DNA of 46,853 nt from an uncultured Collinsella sp. (GTDB lineage: Bacteria; Actinomycetota; Coriobacteriia; Coriobacteriales; Coriobacteriaceae), in contig CASFIQ010000065.1 in assembly GCA_949294785.1 (NCBI GenBank), forward strand, positions 1 to 46,853. The letters run 5' to 3'. Position 1 is the stretch's first letter, and each line of letters starts with the position of its first letter. Under the pieces are notes generated by a model. The model was not told where the DNA came from, did no database searches, and saw nothing but the letters and a program-made list of their open reading frames with translations. The position numbers were made by a program, and so were the translations under genes. Shown in pieces: positions 39,168-45,544 of the stretch.

Positions 39168-40874
39168 CTACGCTCCCAAAAGATACGGGTAGCGATCGCG
39201 TACGGCGGCGATGACGCGCGCCAGATCCTCGGGGATGCCGCTCGTCGCCGGATCGTCCACGTTCGCGAACACGGTCTTGCCCTGATGGCGCACGACGAAG
39301 CTGCCGTCCTCGCGGCGAAGGAACCCGTCGTTCTCGCTCGCCTCCATATCGGCAGCGGTCCAGAACACGGTGAGCTTGTTCTTGTAGGGACGCCCCTCGT
39401 ACGGGCAGAACACGGCGCAGTTGCCGCACTCGTTGCACATACCGTCCACGTGCAGCACCTGCTTGCGCTTGAAGCCGGGAACGTCGATCGTGACGTTGGC
39501 GCGGTTGGGGCACACGACCTCGCATACGCGGCACGCCAGGCAATCGAGCAAGGGGAGCTGGGCGGAAAGCTGCCGCTTGGACTGGCCGTGCTCGGGACGG
39601 CGGTACAGATCGCCCGAGACGGCGGCCTCGTCGAGCGCCGCGACCGCCTGGACATCGACGGTGCGCTCGCCTGGATCCTCGACCGTACCGACCGCCTTGG
39701 CCATACGGCTGAAGCGCTCGTACCCGCACGGACGCAGAAGCGAGGTCGCCACGGTGACGGGCCACACGCCCGCATGGTAGAGATCGGCGATGTTGCGCTC
39801 GTCGGCACCCGCGGAGAACGAGACGTGGATCTTGCCCGCGAACTCGGCGGCGATGCGATCGACGACGGCGATGGCAAGCGGGAACAGCGCCACACCCGAC
39901 ATGTACATCTGGTCTGCCGGGAGCTCGTGGAAGAGCACCCTCACCGGCAGCGTGTTGCACACCTTGACCCCGAAGGAGCGGCCGCAGGCGTGCGCGCGGT
40001 CCATAAGGCGATGGAGCATGCCGACGGCATCCTCCCATTTGAGGTCCGCATCGAAGCTCTCGCGGCTGAGCGACAGCGCCTCGTATCCCAGGGCATCAAG
40101 GCGCTCGCGCACGAAATCATAGCCCGTGAGCGTGGGATTCAGCTTGACGCAGGTGTTGAGGCCCTTCTCCTCCAAGAGGTAGGCGACGATGCCCTCGATC
40201 TCATCGGCGGGGCAGCCATGCATGGTCGAAAGCGTCATGGAGGTGCTCACCGCAGGATCGATGCCTTCGACGAAGGCGCGATCGACCCGCTCGAAGCGGT
40301 CCAGGTTCGCAAGCGTCCAAGCTCGGCACTCATCCCACGCCGCGGTGCCGCTCGCGTCCTTCATGCCCTCGATGAAGGCGTCCACCTTCGGGCTCTTGAT
40401 GCCGGCAAGGTCGTAGCCGACCGACATGTTGAAGACGAATCCGTCATCAGCGCCCAGCTCGAGCTCGCGGGAGAGGAGCTTGCAGGCGAACCAGCCCTTG
40501 ATGTACTCGCCAAGCGCATCCTCGCAGGTGAGCTCTGTGGACCACTCGCAGTTATAGCACACATCGCCCGGGGCGATGCAGGGTTTGGGGATGCAGGCGG
40601 TCATCTCGGCGCCATCCATAACCTGGACGGTCTTGAGCTCGAAGAAGCGCCCGCCCGCCACGTAGCCGGCGACGAGGTTCTGCGCGAGCTGCGTGTTGGG
40701 ACCCGCCGCCGGACCGAACGGCATCTCGATGCGCTCGTCGTTGAGCGCGATACCGCTACCCGGCTCGAAGCGCTCGATGCGCTTGACGCCGAAAACGCTC
40801 CCCTGCTCCTGATATTCCGTCAGCGCCCAATCCATGAGCTGCGCAAACGGCATCGGTTTCATGATATCGCTCAT
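39168..40874 (-). CDS. ygfK: Short YgfK-type oxidoreductase lacking the FAD/NAD module
   Basis: A 568-residue relative of E. coli YgfK (about 1030 residues), a component of the anaerobic purine-degradation cluster. The N-terminal DHOD-like TIM barrel is intact (MSDIMKPMPFAQLM, GPAAGPNTQLAQNL, MTLSTMHGCPADEIE, CVKLNPTLTGYDFV, MYMSGVALFPLAI). The C-terminal ferredoxin part has two 4Fe-4S motifs (CLACRVCEVVCPNRANV and CNECGNCAVFCPYEG) and the conserved ending YPYLLG. The GltD-like FAD/NAD(P)H module that lies between them in E. coli is missing. ATG 40874 has GGAGG seven bases upstream. Electrons would have to come from a separate donor such as ferredoxin. Confidence 0.88.
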   Translation of the reverse strand: MSDIMKPMPFAQLMDWALTEYQEQGSVFGVKRIERFEPGSGIALNDERIEMPFGPAAGPNTQLAQNLVAGYVAGGRFFELKTVQVMDGAEMTACIPKPCIAPGDVCYNCEWSTELTCEDALGEYIKGWFACKLLSRELELGADDGFVFNMSVGYDLAGIKSPKVDAFIEGMKDASGTAAWDECRAWTLANLDRFERVDRAFVEGIDPAVSTSMTLSTMHGCPADEIEGIVAYLLEEKGLNTCVKLNPTLTGYDFVRERLDALGYEALSLSRESFDADLKWEDAVGMLHRLMDRAHACGRSFGVKVCNTLPVRVLFHELPADQMYMSGVALFPLAIAVVDRIAAEFAGKIHVSFSAGADERNIADLYHAGVWPVTVATSLLRPCGYERFSRMAKAVGTVEDPGERTVDVQAVAALDEAAVSGDLYRRPEHGQSKRQLSAQLPLLDCLACRVCEVVCPNRANVTIDVPGFKRKQVLHVDGMCNECGNCAVFCPYEGRPYKNKLTVFWTAADMEASENDGFLRREDGSFVVRHQGKTVFANVDDPATSGIPEDLARVIAAVRDRYPYLLGA

Positions 40875-40950
40875 CGATTTCCCTCCTTGGTGCCCTATGC
40901 GGCATCGCGCCCGCATCGGGGGTTCGATATGCCTGCGGCGCTCTGTGCCG

Positions 40951-42303
40951 CTAGTAGGCCCTTCCGTTCAAGTCGCCCCAGAGTTTTTTGGCCTGCTCGA
41001 GTGTCCACGCGTTGATGCGCTCCTCATCCAGGTCGACGAACGCGCGATCGCGGTAGAGCACCCGCCCGTTCACGATGGTGGTGCGGCAGCTCCTGCCCAT
41101 CATGCCGAACAGCATGTGCCCGTCGATGTTCTCGTCGGAGAACGGCGTGAAACGCGGATAATCCATCACGATGACGTCGGCGACGGCTCCGGGGCGGAGC
41201 GCGCCGATCTCGCGTCCGAAGTACCCGCTCGCCATGCGGGGGTTGTTCTGGAACAGCATGGCCATATCCTCCGACCAGCCCACGTTGGGCATGGCGGCGT
41301 TATGGCGCTGGATGATCAGGAAGACCTTCAGGCTCTCCAGCATGTCGTGCGTGTGGGCATCCGTACCCAGGCACACGTCGATACCGCGGCGGAAGAACTC
41401 GAGCACCGGTGCGCATCCCACCGCGTTGCCCATGTTGGACTCCGGGTTGTTCACGATATGGGTCCCGGTCTCGCGGATGATGTCCATCTCGGCGGGCGTC
41501 ACATGGATGCAGTGCCCGAGCATCGTCTTCGGACCAAGAAGCCCATGCTGCAGGAGCCGCTCGACCGGGGCGATCCCGCCACGGTTGGCACGCGAATCCC
41601 ACACGTCGTTCATACCCTCGCACACATGGATGTGGAAACCGGTGAGCCCGTCGTTCGCCTCGGCCATCTTATCCATCGTCTCATCGGAGAGCGTGAACGT
41701 GGCATGCCCGCCGAACATCGCGGCGATCATCCCGTTGCCCGCCTTCTGCTCGCGCGCAGCCCAGCGAGCGAACTCGGCGTTTTCGGCAATCGCCTGATCG
41801 CGCTTCTCAACCCCGTCGCGGTCGGACGTCTCGTAGCACAGGCACGCGCGGATACCGCACTCCTGGGCAACATCCTTGATCGCGAACAGGCTGCCGGGGA
41901 CCTCGGCGAAACTCGCATGATGGTCGAAGATGGTCGTCACGCCGTTGCGAATCGACTCCAGGATCGTGGCATAGGCGCTGGCGCGCGTGCCGTCGAGCGT
42001 GAGCTTTCGATCGATCGCCCACCACTGCTGCTCCAGGTTCTCCAGGAAGTTCGTGGGGTTGCAGCCCTTGATGGAGAGCCCGCGTGCGAGCCCGGAATAG
42101 ATATGCGTGTGGCAGTTCACCAAGCCCGGCATGATGACGCCGCCGCGCGCATCCACGAACTCGGCATCCGCGAAGCGCTCCTCGAGCTCCTCCTGGCCGC
42201 CCACCGCGACGATCTGCTCGCCATCGATGGCCACCGCGCCGCGCTCGATATACGGCTGCTCGGGATCGCGCGTGATGACGGGACCGTTTCCAACCAACAG
42301 CAT
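40951..42303 (-). CDS. ssnA: SsnA-type amidohydrolase
   Basis: A 450-residue amidohydrolase-superfamily enzyme matching SsnA of the purine cluster. Metal ligands are visible in NCHTHIYSG (H65 and H67), FHIHVCEG, MLGHCIHV and the catalytic GTDAHTHD. Relatives deaminate or open nitrogen heterocycles (chlorohydrolase/cytosine-deaminase group). It lies between the purine permease and ygfK genes in one operon, so it probably acts on a reduced urate-derived ring. ATG 42303 is preceded by AAAGGAG. Confidence 0.92.
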   Translation of the reverse strand: MLLVGNGPVITRDPEQPYIERGAVAIDGEQIVAVGGQEELEERFADAEFVDARGGVIMPGLVNCHTHIYSGLARGLSIKGCNPTNFLENLEQQWWAIDRKLTLDGTRASAYATILESIRNGVTTIFDHHASFAEVPGSLFAIKDVAQECGIRACLCYETSDRDGVEKRDQAIAENAEFARWAAREQKAGNGMIAAMFGGHATFTLSDETMDKMAEANDGLTGFHIHVCEGMNDVWDSRANRGGIAPVERLLQHGLLGPKTMLGHCIHVTPAEMDIIRETGTHIVNNPESNMGNAVGCAPVLEFFRRGIDVCLGTDAHTHDMLESLKVFLIIQRHNAAMPNVGWSEDMAMLFQNNPRMASGYFGREIGALRPGAVADVIVMDYPRFTPFSDENIDGHMLFGMMGRSCRTTIVNGRVLYRDRAFVDLDEERINAWTLEQAKKLWGDLNGRAY

Positions 42304-42329
42304 GGGGACTCCTTTGCTTCACATACCCT

Positions 42330-42361
42330 GCCCGCGCGAGCGGATTGCCGTCCGCGCGGGC
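42330..42361 (-). terminator. Hairpin between the permease and ssnA genes
   Basis: GCCCGCGCG (42330-42338) pairs with CGCGCGGGC (42353-42361), with an inner GCGGA/TCCGC alternative pairing. It lacks a T-tract and sits 16 bases past the permease stop, where it could attenuate transcription or protect the permease mRNA. Confidence 0.45.
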
Positions 42362-42376
42362 TCGCTCTTCGTCGCC

Positions 42377-43759
42377 CTACTCGACCTCGGGCTCCTGACG
42401 CGCCGCCTCTGCCTCGGCGATCGCCTCGGCGTCCTTGGGCAGCACCAGGTTCAAGATGATCGCCGCGATGGCGGAGACCACGAGCTCCGAGGCGCCGAAG
42501 ATGCTCGAGACCCACTCCGGCATGCCGGGGCCCGCGAGGCACCCGGACACGTGGTAGATACCCAGGCCGAGCGCGATGGAGGTGCCCACGATGAGCTTCT
42601 TGCGGTCGGTGAAACCGCCCTCGATGATGAGCTCCAGACCGGAAACGGTGATCGTGGCGAACACGCCGATGACCGCACCGCCGATGACCGGCTGAGGAAT
42701 GCAGGTAAGCAGCGCCGCGAGCTTGGGGAAGAAGCCGGCGACGATGAAGACCAGGCACGCGAAGGTGAAGACGAGGCGGTTCTTGACGCCGTTGGAGATG
42801 ATGATGCCGGTGTTCTGCTCGTAGGTGGACTGCGGGATGGCGCCGATGAACGCGCCCAGGACCGACATGATGCCGAGCGACACGATGCCTCCGGTGTACT
42901 CACGGCTGGTGGGGATTCGATGCTCCACGGCGTTGGTGGTCATGGCCACACCGCCCATGTTCTGCAGGCAGTTCACCACGTATACGATCGCCGCCGTCGC
43001 CATCGCCGCCGGGGCGAAGTCGAGCTCGAAGTGCAGCACGCCCGGAAGCGCCACCCAGCCGGCGTCGGCGAGGTTCGTCAGGTCGAGCATGCCGAAGGGG
43101 ATGGAGACGATAGTGCCCGCGATGATTCCGAACAGAAGCGATCCCTGGCTCAAGATGCCCTTGCAGAAGTTCGTGAAGATGAATGTGATCACCAGCGTGA
43201 TCAGCGCGATGAGCCAGTTGATCGGGCTGCCGAACATCGCGGTGCCCTCGCCGCCCGCCATCCAGCGAATCGCAATCGGATAGAGCGACAGGCCGATCGT
43301 GAAGATCACGGTTCCGGTTACGACGGCTGGGAACAGGTGCTTGATATATTTGATGAAGAGGCCCACCACGATGGCGACGATACCTCCCACCACCTCGGCG
43401 CCGAGAATCGTGCCGATGCCGAAGTCCGCACCGATGGTCTGGAAGACGGGAACATACGCGAAGGCCGCACCCATGATGATGGGCAGGCCCGTTCCGATAC
43501 GCCCGAACAGCGGGAACAGCTGGATGAGCGACGCGATTCCCGTCATGATGAGCGAGGCTTGAATGAGCAGCGTCTCATCGGCGGGCGACAGGTCGCACAC
43601 GCCGGCGATGATCATCGCCGGCGCGACCACACCCATGGCGGATGCCAAGACATGCTGCAGCCCGAGCGGAATGATCTCCGCAATCGTAGGTTTTCCCTCC
43701 CAGGTGAACAACGGGTTCTCCGCGGTTTTCGCGCCCGCCGCCTCCAGATCCTTGCTCAT
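42377..43759 (-). CDS. NCS2-family purine (xanthine/urate) permease
   Basis: A 460-residue membrane permease of the nucleobase-ascorbate (NCS2) family, with about 14 helices. The N-terminal GLQHVLASAMGVVAPAMIIA carries the conserved QH motif of TM1; the TM-10 region reads QNMGGVAMTTNAVEHR, where XanQ/UacT have QNxGxxxxTG/R-like signatures, so the last positions deviate. TM8-like regions and IPQPVIGGAVIGVFATI are also typical. It resembles XanQ/UacT/PbuX and probably imports urate or xanthine. It heads the permease-ssnA-ygfK operon and is divergent from the second PAS/HTH regulator. ATG 43759 has AGAAGGGAG upstream. Confidence 0.92.
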   Translation of the reverse strand: MSKDLEAAGAKTAENPLFTWEGKPTIAEIIPLGLQHVLASAMGVVAPAMIIAGVCDLSPADETLLIQASLIMTGIASLIQLFPLFGRIGTGLPIIMGAAFAYVPVFQTIGADFGIGTILGAEVVGGIVAIVVGLFIKYIKHLFPAVVTGTVIFTIGLSLYPIAIRWMAGGEGTAMFGSPINWLIALITLVITFIFTNFCKGILSQGSLLFGIIAGTIVSIPFGMLDLTNLADAGWVALPGVLHFELDFAPAAMATAAIVYVVNCLQNMGGVAMTTNAVEHRIPTSREYTGGIVSLGIMSVLGAFIGAIPQSTYEQNTGIIISNGVKNRLVFTFACLVFIVAGFFPKLAALLTCIPQPVIGGAVIGVFATITVSGLELIIEGGFTDRKKLIVGTSIALGLGIYHVSGCLAGPGMPEWVSSIFGASELVVSAIAAIILNLVLPKDAEAIAEAEAARQEPEVE

Positions 43760-43844
43760 AACCGAGCTCCCTTCTCACGCGACCGCAATCCCGGTTCGCA
43801 TACATCCCTTACGGGAAATTCCAGACTAAAAAACTTGAGGCAAG

Positions 43845-43860
43845 ACCTTTTGTTAGGTCC
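43845..43860. promoter_or_regulatory. Palindromic operator site 4
   Basis: GACCT-TTTGTT-AGGTC is a perfect 5-bp inverted repeat sharing TTTTGTTAGG with site 2 near ygeX. It lies in the permease leader, about 85 bases upstream of its start, where a bound protein could block transcription. Confidence 0.5.
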
Positions 43861-43923
43861 ATCATAAGGAGCCGTCCTCTCTTTAGGCAATAATAATTTC
43901 TCATCTAATAACTCCTTTTCGCT

Positions 43924-43951
43924 GAACGGTTGGTTCTGCCCTGTGAACGTT
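43924..43951. promoter_or_regulatory. GAACGGT direct repeat, 21-base spacing (permease region)
   Basis: GAACGGT (43924-43930) and GAACGTT (43945-43951) are spaced 21 bases. The pair ends about 31 bases upstream of the -35 of the second regulator's candidate promoter, a position typical of an activator. Confidence 0.45.
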
Positions 43952-43982
43952 TTACTACCTGTTTAGCAGGAATATCGTCTGC

Positions 43983-44010
43983 TTGACGTTTCGCTCTTGA
44001 ATGATAAATT
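43983..44010 (+). promoter_or_regulatory. Candidate promoter of the second PAS/HTH regulator
   Basis: TTGACG (43983-43988), a 16-base spacer and TAAATT (44005-44010) form a plausible sigma-70 promoter ending about 38 bases before the ATG. Confidence 0.5.
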
Positions 44011-44048
44011 ATTATCGTCAGTCGAACCCCATCGAATGGAGGGGTCCC

Positions 44049-44702
44049 ATGGATCCAGCTGTCGAGCGATTTGTACCCATCGTCGATTTCCTGGGGCGCG
44101 CTCTCGGTCGCAACGCGGAGATCGCGCTGCACGACTTCTCCGACCTCGAGCACTCCCTCGTCGCGATCGCCAACGGACACATCTCGGGGCGAAGCGTCGG
44201 CGCACCGGCGACGGATTTCGCGCTCAAGATTCTGAATGACTACGCGCCCGAGCGCGGTGACGTTGTAGCGGGCTACATAAGCTATAGCGTCGACAATCGC
44301 CCGCTCAGGTCTGCCTCCTATATCATCCGCGGAGAGAACCGCACCGCCGGCATGCTCTGCATCAACGTCGACGTCTCGCAGCTCGAGCTCCTCGAGCACC
44401 TGGCGCACGACATCCTTGAGGGATACGCTCCGGCAAACAACCAGGAGCGCTCGCGCAGCACGTCGGAGCGCCTTACGTCCTCGTCCGACGACCTGGTTAG
44501 AAATGTCGTGCAGGCGCACGCGCTCGAGCGCGGCAAGCCCGTGGAGAAGCTCGATCAGGCGGACCGCATCGATATCGTTCGGCAGCTCAATGACAACGGC
44601 GTGTTCCTGCTCAAGGGCGCGGTGGCAGAAGTCGCCCAGGCGATGGGGATCTCCGAGCCAAGCGTCTACCGTTACCTGCAGAAGGTCAAGCGCGAAGGAT
44701 AG
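44049..44702 (+). CDS. Second YheO/DauR-like PAS and HTH regulator
   Basis: A 217-residue paralogue of the regulator at 38325. The PAS part (about 5-115) has IVDFLGRALGRNAEIALHDF and LVAIANGHISGRS, and the C-terminal DauR-type helix-turn-helix has GVFLLKGAVAEVAQAMGISEPSVYRYLQKVK, which is a better canonical HTH than in the first copy. It is divergent from the permease-ssnA-ygfK operon and presumably controls it, perhaps with the first regulator. ATG 44049 is chosen for its GGAGGGG site; the frame is open 16 codons further upstream but unsupported. RidA follows on the same strand after 109 bases. Confidence 0.87.
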   Translation: MDPAVERFVPIVDFLGRALGRNAEIALHDFSDLEHSLVAIANGHISGRSVGAPATDFALKILNDYAPERGDVVAGYISYSVDNRPLRSASYIIRGENRTAGMLCINVDVSQLELLEHLAHDILEGYAPANNQERSRSTSERLTSSSDDLVRNVVQAHALERGKPVEKLDQADRIDIVRQLNDNGVFLLKGAVAEVAQAMGISEPSVYRYLQKVKREG

Positions 44703-44811
44703 CGCCCCGGCAGGCTCCGCTTTTCACCTCCGGCCATCCATACCCGGTAATCCGTCGATCGGACAGCATCTCCGACCGACTTCACATGCGATCGAAAGGA
44801 TCTGAAGAACC

Positions 44812-45189
44812 ATGGACAAGCACGTCATCGCCTCCGACAAGGCCCCTGCGGCGCTCGGCCCCTACTCCGCCGGCATCAAGACCGGCAACCTGGTGTTCCT
44901 CTCCGGCCAGCTCGGCCTCGTGCCCGCGACCGGCGAGCTTGCCGAGGGCGTTGTCGCCCAGGCCGAGCAAGCGCTGAAAAACGTCGAGGCACTCCTCACC
45001 GCCGCCGGCGCAAGCTTCGATAACGTGGTGAAGACCACGGTCTTCCTGGCCGACATCGCCGATTTCAACGCGGTGAACGAGGTCTACGGCAGCCGCTTCA
45101 CCGAGCCTTACCCCGCGCGCAGCGCCGTGCAGGTGGGCGCGCTGCCCAAGGGCGCGCTCGTCGAGATCGAGTGCGTCGTCGCGCTGTAG
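44812..45189 (+). CDS. ridA: RidA-family enamine/imine deaminase
   Basis: A 125-residue RidA/YjgF/UK114 protein, usually trimeric, that hydrolyses reactive enamines/imines such as 2-aminoacrylate to 2-ketoacids. The N-terminal [23 protein letters not shown] and the C-terminal [20 protein letters not shown], with the conserved catalytic arginine in PARSAV, are diagnostic. Because YgeX releases aminoacrylate from diaminopropionate, placing ridA at the end of this island makes chemical sense. ATG 44812 follows AAAGGA at a rather long spacing. It may be co-transcribed with the regulator upstream and ends in palindromic element E3. Confidence 0.94.
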   Translation: MDKHVIASDKAPAALGPYSAGIKTGNLVFLSGQLGLVPATGELAEGVVAQAEQALKNVEALLTAAGASFDNVVKTTVFLADIADFNAVNEVYGSRFTEPYPARSAVQVGALPKGALVEIECVVAL

Positions 45190-45211
45190 CCTTACACCGA
45201 TTGGCATCAAG

Positions 45212-45290
45212 CGGGCCCCGAAGGGTTCCGTTCGAACGCCCTCGCGCTCACGCGCTGCGGGTCGTTCGTCCGGAATCCCTTCGGGGCCCG
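45212..45290 (+). repeat. Long palindromic element, copy E3 (ridA 3' end)
   Basis: Arms 45212-45237 and 45264-45290 pair closely (CGGGCCCCGAAGGG with CCCTTCGGGGCCCG). The 26-base core begins GCCCTC and ends CTGCGGGTC around a CGCG-CTCA-CGCG apical stem, a diverged copy of the E1 core. It lies 22 bases past the ridA stop and reads in the sense direction of ridA. Confidence 0.75.
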
Positions 45291-45368
45291 TGGCAAACCC
45301 AACCTGGACGTCCGGTGCCACCCGTCATGGAGGCGAGCACAGCAGCAGCCTCGCGGGCGCATTGATAA

Positions 45369-45413
45369 CTTAGATTCTTTTAGAAAGTTTAGGTTTCTTT
45401 AGAACGTTTTAGA
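45369..45413. repeat. Helically phased TTAG repeats
   Basis: TTAG occurs at 45370, 45380, 45389, 45399 and 45409, i.e. every 9-10 bases, mostly as TTTAGAA or TTTAGG. Such phasing puts five copies on one face of the helix, suggesting cooperative protein binding or intrinsic bending. It lies between two palindromic elements with no gene start nearby. Confidence 0.6.
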
Positions 45414-45433
45414 AACTGTCGCAAAACAGAAGA

Positions 45434-45513
45434 AGGCCCCCGAGGGGATTCCGAGCGAACCATCCGCAGCCGCATCGCGGAGAGGACGTTCGCGAGGAAC
45501 CCTTCGGGGGCCT
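45434..45513 (-). repeat. Long palindromic element, copy E4 (PFOR 3' end)
   Basis: Arms 45434-45460 and 45488-45513 (AGGCCCCCGA...TCGGGGGCCT) enclose a 27-base core that on the minus strand starts GTCCTC and ends CTGCGGATG, differing from E1 at two positions. It lies 31 bases past the PFOR stop and reads GTCCTC-first in that transcript, as E2 does for the aldolase and E3 for ridA. Confidence 0.8.
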
Positions 45514-45544
45514 CCCGCTACATCAGGCTACACCTGAGAAGCTC

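Larger units (their letters stand above)
43760..44048. other. Divergent regulatory region between purine permease and second regulator
   Basis: This 289-base AT-rich region holds a palindrome at 43845-43860, a 21-base-spaced GAACGGT repeat (43924-43951) and a plus-strand promoter candidate (43983-44010). On the minus strand, TATTATT-like sequences near 43880-43890 could be the permease -10. No gene is supported here. Confidence 0.6.
45190..45544. other. Convergent intergenic region between ridA and the PFOR gene
   Basis: The region contains palindromic element E3 (45212-45290), a 70-base AT-rich stretch with TTAG repeats phased at one helical turn (45370-45412), and element E4 (45434-45513). 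No coding frame is supported. E3 and E4 are oriented as 3' elements of ridA and of the PFOR gene, respectively. Confidence 0.65.

Noticed and set aside
39168-40874. ygfK as a pseudogene
   Set aside because: The frame is intact, both conserved ends and all 4Fe-4S cysteines are present, and the start has a strong ribosome binding site; an internal domain loss fits better than decay.
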